Source: Rhododendron vialii (lineage: Eukaryota > Streptophyta > Magnoliopsida > Ericales > Ericaceae). From it: a DNA stretch of 64,000 nt. A program made the position numbers and the translations under genes. Of this stretch, positions 48,442 through 60,700 are shown one piece after another. The stretch is taken from assembly GCF_030253575.1 (NCBI RefSeq), contig NC_080569.1:2314001-2378000 (forward strand), in the 5' to 3' direction. How positions within the stretch are numbered: the first letter of the stretch is position 1; every line of letters begins with the position of its first letter. The notes under the pieces were generated by a model. That model saw nothing but the letters and a program-made list of their open reading frames with translations, was not told where the DNA came from and ran no database searches.

Positions 48442-48951
48442 TTACTTGCCAAATGTTACGGTACCACCATTGATATTCAGGTTCGCAAATGAAAAACCGC
48501 CACTGGTATTTGTGCTCCCAATTGCTGGACCACCTCCGCTAAACTTGTTCACGGTTGATGCACCACCTCCGGTATTCTTCTTATTTTCGCCATCGTCATT
48601 CAAGTCTCCATCTTCATCGTCGTTCAAGTCGTCGTCGTCGTCGGATGCACCACCTCGGTCGGTACCCGTGTTCCCAGTTGAAGTGCCGGTGCCATCTTCG
48701 GGTTTCGGGCGTGACGCCTTTTTCCAATCTTCAATGATGAAGTTGGTTGGGTATTTTCGACCTTCGGATTCAGTTTTCAAAAATCCCTTACTGTCTGTTT
48801 CGATGGAAACCCACATTGCATACGTTGAAATTTCCAAATGGAAGACACTAACACCGCCCCTGGGTGTACTTGAACAACGTACAAGTATCACCTGATAGGC
48901 GAGAGTCTGGTTTTTTGGCGAGTGGTTTCTCAATATAGATCCACGTAACAT
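48442..48951 (-). CDS. Unknown acidic/glycine-rich protein, 169 aa
   Basis: An uninterrupted minus-strand frame begins at 48951. The first third is mixed (SPKNQTLAYQVILVRCSSTP, YAMWVSIETDSKGF, KYPTNFIIEDWKKA). The middle is acidic and low-complexity (SDDDDDLNDDEDGDLNDDGE). The C-terminal part is Gly/Ser/Asn-rich and ends LNINGGTVTFGK. I do not recognise the family. A TTATAAATG string sits immediately at the ATG, so a usual promoter spacing is absent, and an upstream exon may exist. It lies next to degraded retroelement DNA, so it could be a decayed fragment, but it has no internal stop. Confidence 0.35.
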   Translation of the reverse strand: MLRGSILRNHSPKNQTLAYQVILVRCSSTPRGGVSVFHLEISTYAMWVSIETDSKGFLKTESEGRKYPTNFIIEDWKKASRPKPEDGTGTSTGNTGTDRGGASDDDDDLNDDEDGDLNDDGENKKNTGGGASTVNKFSGGGPAIGSTNTSGGFSFANLNINGGTVTFGK

Positions 48952-50220
48952 TTATAAGCAATTTTACGCCAATTCCAATTCCAATTTTTATTTTTATTAG
49001 TACAGTATATGACTATTAATGTGATGGTTGGCTCTCCACTTAATTTATGTAAGCTTTCAGGTTGTATGTAAAATTCTTTAATTAATGGTATTAAAGTCAA
49101 CCTACAACAATCTATACATGTTTAACCCTTTGGGCAAAAAGTAATAAATTGTCCTCAAGTCATTTTTCTTTAAAATTTGGTCATATTTGTTTAATTTTTT
49201 TTATGAAATTAATCAATCTTCTTAACAAGATGAATCTAAAAAGTGTGAAATTAATTATAACTCTCTCTTTCTCTCTCTCTCAGGTTCGAAATTTAACTAA
49301 GGCATGCGACCACTACTGCGCATGTTTTCAGACAGAATTACTTAATAAATAACTTATCATTAATACAAATATGCTACTTGCATCCAACTTTAAAATTAAT
49401 AGCAATAAAAGACTTTTCCGAGCTAGCAAGTTGGTAGAGGTTCAATAGTTCAAATGCAGATGTTATTTACTCAAATAAACGAAAAAATGTTAGGTTAATG
49501 AAGTTGACTATCAGAGAATCTGATATTGCTAGTTTGGCATGACGTTTATTATCATTTAATACAAGGGTGGCCTCTCCACCTAGAAATAACTTTGAGCTTC
49601 TAGGTTGTATATATGTAAAACTCTTTTGTGGTATTTGAGTCATACCCATTATACTTTACATTTTTTTGTTTGCATTGCCACACTGGATTGCATGACATGA
49701 CAAATCTCAAAAAATAGCGATCGGGAAACAATAAAATTTTGTTACATATGTTTTATATTTTGTGAATGAATCATTCGTCTTGACAAAAGATCACAAAAAA
49801 TTCGTTAATAGCGAATTTCTTAAGTGCCTTTTATTGTATCTCGAGCATAGTTTTATGATGCAATGAATACCTGGGGTGACTTCTATTGAGAGATTAGGGG
49901 TAATTCCACTAATGAATAAGTCAGTGTGAATAAGTTGTTGATTACAAGTTATTAGTTGTTCGTACTAATTAATAAGTTGATTACTGTGAACAAGATGTAA
50001 TTTTGGTTGTTGATTGTGAGTGGAATAGTGTGAATAAGTTACTATTGATTAGTGTGAACAAAATATTAAAATGCCAAAACTTGTTTATTAGTGTAAATAT
50101 GCAACATGCAGTTTTGACACAAATTGTTCACCTAAAAAATTAGTGGAATCGGCCCCTAATTTAACTTATTTGTCAACTTTCCATTAGCTAATCATTCTTT
50201 AAAGTGTGTGTGTTTTTTTA

Positions 50221-50605
50221 GCGAAAAGTCTTTGTGTACATACACATAGGTACATATATCGTGTACATAGCGTTTTGGACCTATATCGGGTCCTAACAAA
50301 ATTATTCGAGTTGCTCATTTTATTCAAAATGGCTTATTTAGGGTTTCTGTAAAAAATAATCTCTATCCAATATCAATAAAAATGTTTACAAACCATTTAA
50401 CTTTGCTTCATAATCCAGGCTTAGTATATGAAGAAAAGTTGGATGTTTCATATGTCTTTACCGATTTCGGATAGAGTTTATTTTTCATAGGGGCCACAAA
50501 AAGTCCATTTTGAATAAAATAAGCGGCTCGGAACAATTTTTGATTTGAGACATGTGAAGGGTCAAAAACTCGTATCTACATGATGTATGTACCTCTAACA
50601 AAGCT
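50221..50605. mobile_element. 385-bp Mutator-like foldback MITE
   Basis: Long inverted arms share GAGTTGCTCATTTTATTCAA on the left and its diverged inverse near 50500-50540, with CTCTATCC matched inward. It is flanked by GTTTTTTTA on both sides (50212-50220 and 50606-50614), a 9-bp repeat but of low complexity. Confidence 0.75.
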
Positions 50606-50874
50606 GTTTTTTTAAGAGTGAACATTACCGTTGACCAAAAAAAAAAAAATCCAACTTCTAATATCTTTCAAATCTTATAAATCAATCACTCTCTCTCCCT
50701 GCTAGGCATGTGACCATTTCTGCTCATGTTTTAGGAGAGAATATTTTAGCATAATGAGGATTATGCATGTGTTGGTGCCGGATGGGAAATTGACTTTGCT
50801 ACACAATCACCTACTAAATTATATAGAGATACAGAAAATGAAGGGGCCGGGGGGCATGAATCTGCCGTTAATCC

Positions 50875-51089
50875 GGAGAAATTTTTCGAGTGGGTATATT
50901 CTACGTGGTGTCCGCTCGACACTCCTGAGCCATCTAATGCATTTTTGAACGGCTCAGATTGAAATTTTCTCTCTCCTCTCACCCCTCCTCTCTCTCTTCT
51001 TTTTTTTCTCTCAAAATTCAAACCGTTCAAAATTGCATCAGACGGCTAGGATGTGCCAAACAGACACCACATGGCACGAAATTTTTTCT
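50875..51089. mobile_element. 215-bp Mutator-like MITE, second copy of the EDL3-upstream family
   Basis: The left arm GGAGAAATTTTTCG...CTACGTGGTGTCCGCTCGAC faces a right arm whose inverse reads CATGTGGTGTCTG. The interior has AACGGCTCAGATTGAAATTT, as in the 25.7-kb copy. The flanks are CGTTAATCC (50866-50874) and CATTAATCC (51090-51098), 8 of 9 matching. Confidence 0.85.
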
Positions 51090-52373
51090 CATTAATCCCT
51101 GACCCAAAAGCCACCTAGTACGAGTTGAGTTTTGATTCACACATGCACGCACACACACGACATATGGCACGGGGGGTAGACTATTCTCCTAAGTTAGCCC
51201 ATAACATTTCAATTAAGAGACCAATCACTAACCATCAGCTGATTAATTAATTTAATTTAGAACAAATCAAATTACCAAAAGGGAAAACACCCCAACCGTT
51301 TGGATTCCTACTTTGCATCATGGTCTTGAGGCATCGTCACATGGTGGATAAAAGTGCTAGGGCACTACGTGGCGGTGCCTCAAGACTATGATAATTGGTC
51401 AGAGGTTTGAAACTCTTTAAGATAATCGTTCGTTAAAAGCTTGTTCAATATATATATGTTTGTTACATAAACAAACAAAGTTCGAGCATTTTTTTTTTGA
51501 ACTCGTTAAGATTTCAAACCAAGCTTGAACAATCTACTACTCGATCGGCTTATAATGTATTGAAAACCCAAGCTATTTGAAATCGGCTCATGGTTGGCTT
51601 GATTTAAGCTCGTTTGATTTCACCTTATGCAGAACAAGTTCCATTCTCTCCTCGATCCATCCTCTAGCGCCTCCGGCCTGCTGCCGCCTGCTTGTTTTCG
51701 CAAAGGAGTATCTTTTTGTAACGAGTGTGCGCGCACCAAACAATTTTCTTTTGGTCTGAACAAAACTAAGAAAGAAAACAGATAGAAAAATGTCTCTTGT
51801 TTCTGAAAACCTTGAGAGGCTAATGTTACATAAAAGTGTAATGTGCTATAGATTTTTTTTTTTTTTGATCCGATGTAATGTGCTATAGATGTACATGTTT
51901 GTATTGGCGCATATCAAGATAGCGTTGGTGATTTGAACTTTGTCCTTCTCTTCCAAAAAAAAAATCTTGTCTTCGTAGTTTGTACCACTAATTCATTTTG
52001 GGAACATCCATCTTGTCTCCTTCTCTCTCCGCCCATATATATATATATATGCATGGTTTTCTCTCATCCATCAATCATCGCGACACCTGTACGGCTCGGG
52101 TCCCTTCCCGTGGGGGCCAGAACTAATCTTGTCCATCCAAAATCGGCTCTTATTAGAAAGAGAGAGAGATGGTTGTCACATTATTACACCTCATAGACCT
52201 TATCCTTCAATCGATTCCATTTTTTTGCCCCCCTCAATTGAGTTTTAGCTGAGGACAAGTGGAAATGCATTGGGCACGTGATACGGGCCCGGCTCCGACA
52301 TCGAGGAGGGTGGCCCAATGTGTATACCAGAGGGGGGTCACATTGGGGGCCCAAGCCAACTTGCCTATTGTAT

Positions 52374-52390
52374 GGGGGGGGGGGGGGGGG
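52374..52390. repeat. Poly-G run
   Basis: Seventeen consecutive G residues follow a G-rich stretch. Length may be unreliable. Confidence 0.8.
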
Positions 52391-52689
52391 CCTCGTCAAT
52401 GTTTTATTACAGAGAATATGAATATACGTATAGTAACTAGCCTCTCATTCTCACTAAATTTTTGGTTTTTTTTTTTGTTTTCCTGAATTTTTATTTGACT
52501 CATGTCATATGTTTTTAGATTAATAATTCGTACCAACAAGAAAAGTCCAAAACCATAACATTATAGTGGAAAGCAAAAAAAAAAAAAACTCTTCAAAGAC
52601 GAAAAATACCAAATAGGAGTGGAAGGTATTTGATTTTGTCATCTTGGATGAACTTTTGTCAACTTCGTCCGCATTTTTATACTTTTTCT

Positions 52690-52915
52690 AATTCGTCTCG
52701 TCGCTAAAATCAGAGCTTGCTCCTTTCGAATGTCTTAGGTTCGAAACCTCTTAAGTGATATCAACTCCTTTGAAGCTAGTCTATCCAGAGTTTTGCTTTA
52801 TCTTTAATTGGGATCCCCGCAAGTTGACGGTGGGATTGATTCCCCGAAATTAGTAAAGTTACACGTAAGCTGGTCCGGTCACCTGGAGCTGAGTAATAAA
52901 AAGAGAGAGGTTGTA
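52690..52915 (+). mobile_element. SINE-like element
   Basis: GAGCTTGCTCCTTTCG followed by TAGGTTCGAAACCTC (about 52736) looks like degenerate A and B boxes. The 3' part, with GATTGATTCCCCGAAATTAG and GTAAGCTGGTCCGGTCACC, resembles the body of dispersed plant SINEs. No target duplication was found. Confidence 0.5.
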
Positions 52916-53801
52916 CCTTGATTGCGCCATGACATCTTGCATGAATAACCTAATGTTTTTCCCCGTGTCTTAAAGGTGCTATAAATACCAATTAATTTGA
53001 CAATTAACCCCCCAATATACTACATTATCTTGTATGTCTTCCTGTAGGAAATTCCTATAAAATAGTACGCAGAAACTTCCTCCTAATGTTCCTCCTCCCT
53101 TTGAGTTGTTCACCTATGATTAGAGGGAACAAAAAATGTTGGGCACCTTGTTTAGTAGACATTCATATACAAATTTATAACAACTCTGTTTGTTGGCAGA
53201 CCAATATACAAGTACAGTTGTTCTTGTTTCATTGATCTTTACTGCCATACGAAGTCGAGCCTTGTGTACCAATCTATTGGGATTGGCTGATTTCTACTGC
53301 CATGATTAAGTAGGGTTGGCTGATCTCAACCGCCATGATTAAGTAAATACGATTAGAGAGAGGTTGTCAAGTCTCGCGATATTACTGAGATCAACCGCAA
53401 GTTCAAAGTTCTCATATTCACCTCTCTTCGGCAACGTACGCTTCGCTTTTGTTCCCCTTGCCGCAACTGCTCTACCATTATGCAAACTATCTGGTCTCGT
53501 TGGTATATTGACTTGATACTGCTGCATGACTGATGAATTAGTTGCGAATATATCTTAGAATTTCTCGTTACCCAAAAATGGGAAAATGTGTTATTATAGA
53601 GAGGGAATCCGTGGGAGACCGAAACGACCCTCTACAAGTAAAAGTTGATGCCAAGTCCTCATCAGGGAGGGGTAGGGAAGGGAGACAAGCAAGTAGATCA
53701 GCCTTGTCATGTAACTCGAATGGGGTAAGACCAAACTAAATGGGCCCAGCATTTTCAGCGGCCACGTATTCCTCTCTTCACATCTCCAACTCTTTCACCA
53801 A

Positions 53802-53808
53802 TATAAAG
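53802..53808 (+). promoter_or_regulatory. TATA box of the DVL gene
   Basis: TATAAAG lies about 95 bases before the DVL start codon. A start of transcription about 30 bases downstream would leave a leader of about 70 bases, ordinary for this small gene. Confidence 0.6.
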
Positions 53809-53902
53809 GGCTTTTAAGTCCAAGAAGTCCTTCATTCCACAATCTTAAATCTCACACACCAATATTCAGAGTTATAGCACACTCCATCTCTTTGTATGAA
53901 AA

Positions 53903-54046
53903 ATGGCAGCAAACTCATTGCCTTTGAGGTGTTCGAAGCTCCGGTCATGGTCATGGCAACGGTGTTCAAAGCAGATCCGAGAGCAAAGGGCTCGGGTTTA
54001 CATCATCTGGAGATGTACTGTGATGCTTCTATCCTGGCACGACTGA
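53903..54046 (+). CDS. DVL: DVL/RTFL (DEVIL/ROTUNDIFOLIA4-like) small peptide, 47 aa
   Basis: A 48-codon frame reads MAANSLPLRCSKLRSW, then a C-terminal block containing QRCSKQIREQRARVYIIWRC and TVMLLSWHD. This is the conserved RTF domain that defines the DVL/RTFL family. These unprocessed small proteins are associated with the plasma membrane. When overexpressed in Arabidopsis they shorten leaves and fruits and alter polar cell proliferation. The start at 53903 is preferred; the ATG eight bases upstream is out of frame. No intron is present, as in the family. A TATA box precedes it. The gene converges on the CUE-domain gene, with about 775 bases between stop codons. Confidence 0.95.
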   Translation: MAANSLPLRCSKLRSWSWQRCSKQIREQRARVYIIWRCTVMLLSWHD

Positions 54047-54820
54047 GTTTTCAAGATTAAGAACGTGTAGAATTAACCAAAAGGAGGGGCATGGCTAGAA
54101 GTACTGGGTGATCCTGAGAGAGAGACGGTAGGTTTATTAGATAGACTTGTATAATGGGTGCACACAGCCCCTCTTCAGATCAGTTTCTGAAAGTTCTGTA
54201 GAGTCTCTAACCCAAAAAAAGGCAACTTCTGTAGAGGCATAATATGAACGTCTTCTTTTGTTTCTCTTTTACAGTCCCACCCAACCGACCAGGGAAAAAT
54301 CTGCTGTCTCGTTTCATATCAAGTAATCTTTGATGACGAACGTACATTATTCCAGTAGAATATACTCCTTGATATACAGGTGTATAGTTACAGGAACTAA
54401 TTATGGGAGTTGAAATCGTCAAATCTCCCATCAAACGAAGTCTTCTCCTGCCTGCTTATTCCCACCCTTATCTGATCAAGCTAGTCTCTTTAACATGAAA
54501 GAACAAAAAGGTTGAGCATCAAAAACTAATAATGCAAACAAACTATTCCCACTTGAATTTATGCTGTACATATAAGAGCCTAGAAATACTTGTTATATGC
54601 AATCAAGGCAGTTCTAGGGATCATCCCTTTGTAATTATTGACTGTGGGATATTGAAAAAAGATGCCCCAAGGGCAGCTACTATAAGAAATGTATTTTGTG
54701 GCTCCAAAAGGAAAAACTAGGAAGCAGACTCATTACTAACTACATTACTAACACCACATAAACCGGTACTCTTAATAGTTCTGTTTCCCTGCAGTATCCA
54801 GTATCCACAATGTAGCAAAT
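54047..54820. other. Convergent 3' region between DVL and CUE-domain genes
   Basis: This probably holds both 3' UTRs. No further gene or repeat was recognised. Confidence 0.5.
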
Positions 54821-57800
54821 TCACGTGTCAAATTCACGGTTGTCAAAGAATTCCCATCCATCATCAGTTAATGCCTTGCGATCCTCTCTGTCACTCTCCT
54901 CCCCTCCAGAGGAGAGATGGTAATCAACCGAGGGACTTGGGCTTGTCTTCTTGGCAGTCGACTCGGCTAGTTCAGGAACAAGATCAGGAGACATGCTCTT
55001 AAGGGATGAACTTGAAGAAGCTAAAATGCAGGTTGTCTGGCTAGAGGAAAGAGATTTGCTAAGTGGAACACGCTCGTCAAACTTCTCTTTCAGCAGCTTC
55101 ACATCCTGACAAATAACAGAGATCTCTCCTCTGCAGAAATAGGAATCCAGAGTTATAACCTGAGTCTACCAAGAAAACTGAGGCAGGAAGAAAACAAGAG
55201 CATATAAAGGAAAATAACAGACTAAATTTGCCAGATAGTATAGCCTAAAATGATTTAAGGCCTAAAAAATGGAGGATCCCATTTGCCAAAAAAAAAAACT
55301 AAATGAGGAAAAGCCCTCATTTCAAATATACAAGCTTGTGTCTCCAAAAATTGAGTGATGATGGTCTGTAATGTTACAATAAGTCAATAACTAAATTGGG
55401 CGATGATGGTCTGTAATGTTACAATAAGTCAATAACTAAATTGGATGGCAAAAAATCACAGCTAACATCTTTTTAGAACCTAGTTCAGCACCAAAAATTA
55501 TATGCTACAAACTTCAAGAACTACAATTTCAGTTTTCACAAACAGGCCATGTGACATGCTTAACGGTGCAACTCAGGAATACACAACCAGATGGATGGAC
55601 GCATGAAGGAAATGTGCATGTGGGGCCGCTAACTCCAAGTGTTAACATAAAAATGCACTTGATCCAACTACATTTGTAATTGGACAGTTACGCAAAGAAT
55701 ACTACTTGACGTCAAGGATTTGATATTATTATGGCTGGAAAGCACGGCACATTCCAAAGTCGTACTCGAAACATATAATCACTAAAGGGGTCAAAAAAAT
55801 TTAAATGCATTCGTAGGGCACCAAAAGTTTGGAGCCAAACCTAGTGTACAAGCTACCGCAACCTAAAAAGAAATATAGTTAACAAGAAACTTACTGCAAC
55901 ACATCCACAAATCGACCACGGTCCATTAGGAACTCCTGTAACTGCAATAACAAAGATGATACAATCAAAACTAGGGTTAGGATTCTTCTTCACCATAAGT
56001 AGTGTATCGTAAATTAACTTAAAGAAAGAGTTCCTACCTTGGAATTTTCCTCTGCTTCTTGCTTTAATATCTTTGATTCTTCCACCACCTTCTCCATGAT
56101 CAGTTGTTGCTCAGCAAGTGCAATTCTTGCAGACGCTTCCTTTTCCTTCTTCTCTTCCTCTGCTACTTTCCTCTCTGTTTCTGCTGCTTCCAATCGTTCC
56201 TCAATATTTCTACGCATCTGCAAGAAATATATAGGAAAATTAAACAATCCAATCCAGCAATTTCTTAACCAGAGTAAAAACACACATCCAGACCATGGGT
56301 GAGTTGACCAGAGACTACTTAAATCTCAGAACAGATATGGCTACCATTTTGCACCTCATCAGGAGACTTGTTAACAACTGCGTTACAGTCGTGTAATGCC
56401 TCACATTGAATTTAACATTGCAAACATAAAGAAAGGACACAAGCATCTATGTAGCACGACCATTGAGATCAATGCAACCAATAGCATGTAAATGAAAATG
56501 AGAATGAATTGTGGGAAACTGTTTCTAAGTACGTCCAATTCCTGTAATACATAAAGCTCCTGACAGGAAAATAACACAAATCCAGTCATATTTTCAGACT
56601 TCACCGAAAAATTACAATGCAAAGATTTTCTCCCATCCAAAAGCACTGTAGCCATTGCCAGACAGCAGCACAAAAACTTTGGAGAGGTAATAAGAAGATT
56701 CAAAGCATCAGACAAAGAAATCATATTATTAAACCCAAAGCACTGGACTATGGCAACGATGCAGATCAAATGAGCTTTGTGATAGGAAAATCAATAGGTA
56801 AAATAGGCAGTAAAAACAAGGAAAATAGTACATATGCAAGAACAACCAACCACTCAGAATAGGTAATACCTAAAGCAACATTTACGCCAGAATCCAAATA
56901 TGGCAAAATTACTAAGGAGTATGATGATTGGTACAAATTTGACCAAGATTGAATTGAGAAGGCAAAGGGTATATGATAAAGTAACCATAAAAGTACATCA
57001 TCAAGAATTGCGAGAGATTTATCTCTTTCGTCTGCCAAGCTGAGCAGGCGAGATTGAAGTTCCCTCGCTTCAGTTGCTAGGATAGCCTTCTCTCCAAAAA
57101 CTTCTCCAGCATGCTGCAACCAAGGGAAAAGAAATTGGCCCAATTTCGTCCTGATTAGCCAAAGGCCAACTAAATTACCAAAGATCAATTCAAAAGTCTT
57201 ATTGGATTAACAAAGAATAACCATGTTGTTTGCTTCTTTTGCATGTTGTAGCATCTGTTTGAGATCCCCAACCCTGAGGAGAATATCAAAGCCCCCCCTA
57301 GCAGCTTCTTCCTTGGCTTGTTCTGCAGCTTTCTCTTGAAGTTCCACTTCTCTCATCAAGCTGATCACTGATTCCATCGCTAAGAACAGGGTTTTCTGCA
57401 CCATGTTAAACAATTCGGATTTAATTAATAATTAGGATCCAAACCATTCCAGAAAAACACATTCTCTTTTTTAACTTTAAGCATGTATCTTCCTGTATGT
57501 TTAAACAATTAGTGAACCTGAGAGAAGGTCTATACCAGACCAAGACTCGACCATACCATACCAAATTACCATGGTTATACCAACCCTACAAAGCAACCAA
57601 ATTGATCATAAGCAGTGAAACAAATTAATCTAAGACAAAAAAAAAATCAATTGTTAAACAAGTAGCACTCTTTGAACGAGAGGACAACATGCAGGCTGCA
57701 GCACATGGGGTCAGATTAACTCTAAAGGTCAACTCAAAAGCTAATTACATTTACTCTGCCATTTTCACTCCAAACACGGAATTTGGATTGGTGATCTGAC

Positions 57801-59729
57801 AGCAGCAAGATGTTCCTCCTACCAACACAGTTGGAACATCCATAACCCGGTCCCTCATTAAGTTTTGGCTACACGTATTGAAGAGCCATGAAACTACATC
57901 AACGAAGAAAAGTCATGCACCTCCATCTCTCCCAACCAATGAAAGAAATAAAATGAGGAAAAAATCATGAGGCGCCCAAAAACAAAAATGAGGTTAAAAA
58001 CGAAAAAGAATCTGTAAACAAGCAAGTTCAACCCTGATAATACCTTGTTGTTTCTTGCATCTTCAATTATATCCTCCAGCAGATCGATTCTACAAATTTG
58101 CCCTGATCGTGTAACTACATTGTTCATGGCAGACTCATCCTCAAAGTCAACCATATCACCAGAAGGTACGTCTTTATTCGAACCATCATAAGAACCACTT
58201 GATTCTGGTTTCTCAGAATCACTATATAGCGGATCCACAACTGCTAATTGAAGGCTGCCTTTTGGAGCGTCTGGTATGCATTCTTGAACAGGTGTTGGAG
58301 CCAGCTGAACCACAGCATTCTCTACCTCCAAATCTATAGATGATTGTTCTAGACGGCTTTCCCCAGGGACAACCGAATTACTACCACAAGGACAAGCCCG
58401 ATCAAAATCTTCTGAATCAGCCACCTGATTGCCACTCATTGTCCCATCGTTACCACCATAGCCATGTTTTGAACTGGTTGATGAAGCATGTGAACCCTGA
58501 TTTGACCCAAGTTCAACATAGCTAGACTCCTGTAAATAATTGCTTTCCTGAGTTTTCAGGTCTACATTATTGCAATGATCATCTGCACCATTTGCATATG
58601 GCGTAGCTATTGGCGTGACAAAGGAGATCACATCAGAGCCATCTACGACATAGCTTTGTTCATGCTTCCCTGATGAAGCTGATTCCTCATTTCCATCATC
58701 TCTACATACTTCATCTTGATAACTATTTGTCTTAGAATATGCAGAACCGCTTAAGGTCTTAGTGGACTCATCCAAATCCAAATATGTTGAATCCACCTGA
58801 AGGGTGTCCTCTGCAGGGGATCCATCTTCCACAGCTACTGGCATACACAAATTACATCAACCACATCAATTGTGAAAGCTGAAGGACCGTGTATTCGAAT
58901 TCATAAAGGACTGTGTACTTGACAAATTCATGACTGATGTAGTATTTTTCACTACACATGTTTCATGATTCTGATACATATCAGTATAGTTATATTCAAA
59001 ACTGCACTAGCATTTCAATAGAATGAAAATTTATTTTCTGATAGGTACCAAAACCCACAATTATTGGAAGACTCAGAGGACATGGTTGTGGTACCTTTCG
59101 ACAAATAAGGAATAACCTCCGTTAGAACAACTTCCACAGCTGTATCAGGATCTTTCGGGTTCTCGATAGCAACAGCCCTCAGTACACGAGTATCAACCTG
59201 CTCAAATCAACATTTTTAAAAATGGCTCCAATGACGCAACAAATAATTAGCAGCAAATGATATCTCACCAAATTTTTCATGGGGTGGGAAGGGGGTTAAA
59301 TATAACAGGAAAAGGCCAAACACTCAGTGATACAATATTTGGCTATAGGATCATTTTCATTTGAAAAATCATGTCATGAGACGTGTTCATTCACTAAAAG
59401 CAGGAAGCCAGGAACCGATACAAGGATTTTTAATTATTCACAAGAACTCAGTTTGCTCTGATACTACCTTGAATGGATTAATTATACTACATGGTATGCT
59501 TCAATTATTAAAATTATTGTTCCAATATTATAACATTCAACTGAAAGTTATCATGTCAATGACTAGTATTGCCTTGTTCAAAACTCTAAAACAACCACCT
59601 GCATAAAATAGCACTAAATCTACTTGTACCCATCGCAAACATGCATAATCAAACGTTGTAGCAGTAGTAGACAAGTTGTACCTGTGGAAAGACATTCTGC
59701 AACATGCGATAAACTGAATTGAAACCCAT
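54821..59729 (-). CDS. CUE-domain coiled-coil protein (ubiquitin-binding type)
   Basis: Eight coding exons on the minus strand: 59729-59682, 59197-59095, 58837-58044, 57395-57222, 57113-56997, 56217-56038, 55941-55895, 55130-54821; 1773 nt, 590 aa. The N-terminus (residues 1-50, VYRMLQNVFPQVDTRVLRAV then TAVEVVLTEVIPYLS) fits a CUE domain, a three-helix ubiquitin-binding fold. Residues about 52-315 are Ser/Asp/Glu-rich and probably disordered. Residues about 316-490 are charged heptad-like coiled coil (LMREVELQEKAAEQAKEEAA; MRRNIEERLEAAETERKVAE). The tail is acidic and ends DDGWEFFDNREFDT. Related plant proteins are largely uncharacterised, so a role as ubiquitin-reading scaffold is inference. 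The start is supported by a 5'-UTR acceptor (AATGCAG) 18 bases upstream. Confidence 0.88.
55357..55446. repeat. 45-bp tandem duplication in intron 7 of the CUE-domain gene
   Basis: Two adjacent near-identical copies begin GATGATGGTCTGTAATGTTA at 55357 and 55402. They lie well inside the intron and probably arose recently. Confidence 0.92.
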
Positions 59730-60700
59730 CTCTCAGATCAATCAAATCTGCATTAAACAAGAAACGAGAGCTCAGGAAATTTTAGTACACAGGAAGAGTA
59801 GATTCATGAGCAGGTTAATCTAAATAAACAAACAACCACAAAAAATCAGAACTTCCATAAAGAATGTAGAAAACAAGTGACCATACCAAAAAAAAAAAAA
59901 AGCCTCTTGACATCACAAATACCCACTAGGCTCAAGCATCACCGATTAGAGGGAAGGAAAAAAGCAACCTCAAACAAAAGTGAATTTTTTTTTTCCATGA
60001 AAACCCTAATGTCTTTTTGATCAACAGGAAAGCTAATTTCAAAACAACTGTTGAAATTCGCTACTTTAAATGAAAAAGACTTTTTCTCGCTAAACAATTC
60101 AATTCGTTTCTTGTTCTCCAGTCCTTGATCACCCACCAATCAAGACCCAGATACGAAGAGCAATCAAGGTCGGTATTCAATTTATACATATTCAAAAAAA
60201 ATTATACATAAAACCAAAACTTCTAATAAAGAATACCAAAAAAAAAAACATAAAACCAAAACTTCGAAAAGATTGAATTTTTGGTAATATTCAACATCAA
60301 TACGATCGATTATGCAAACAAACTAAACGTCAATCGTTCATATTTTCCCGAAAACCCTAGTTTGGTCGACAAGAAAACAACAAGAACAAAACAAAACATG
60401 CGAAAAATCTCTACCAATACAAAGCCGGTAACTGGAATTGGGCTCGCTGGACTGGAAACTCGATGAAACAATCGTTTTCTTTCCCTTTTCTTTTTTTCCC
60501 CAATCAAGGACGCGAATCCGGAGAGCGATCAAGATTAGTATTCAACGCGTATAATGAGAAAAACCCTGGAGAGAAACGAAAGGTGTTAAGCTAACCTTCG
60601 AGCGTGCTATTGTTCTCAACCTTCGAGAGAGAGAGAGAGAGAGAGAGGGGGATAGGGATTACCTATATGTAGTAGTGTTCGTCGTTTCGCGAGCACAAAG
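59730..60700 (-). other. 5' UTR, leader intron and promoter side of the CUE-domain gene
   Basis: The leader exon 59730-59747 is preceded by AATGCAG. A plausible leader-intron donor, CTCGAAG/GTTAGC, lies near 60594, so an intron of about 850 bases is likely. A GA microsatellite (60625-60648) is in the probable first exon or core promoter. Short frames in this intron are not conserved-looking. Confidence 0.5.
60625..60648. repeat. (GA)n microsatellite
   Basis: About 24 bases of alternating G and A, which is a CT run in the transcript direction of the CUE-domain gene, in its presumed leader. Confidence 0.85.

Larger units (their letters stand above)
45444..53902. other. Long intergenic tract between HUA2-like and DVL
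   Basis: After the HUA2-like 3' UTR the tract contains a small foldback, degraded retrotransposon-like DNA (46.4-48.3 kb), one unknown minus-strand ORF, two Mutator-like MITEs and a SINE-like copy. The remainder is AT-rich with no recognisable gene. A further degraded hAT-like fragment with AAGCTTG and GCTCG text lies at about 51410-51620. Confidence 0.65.

Noticed and set aside
59939..60532. Short minus-strand frames upstream of the CUE-domain start
   Set aside because: They fall in the inferred leader intron, are rich in Lys/Phe from AT-rich DNA and have no splice link to the coding exons.
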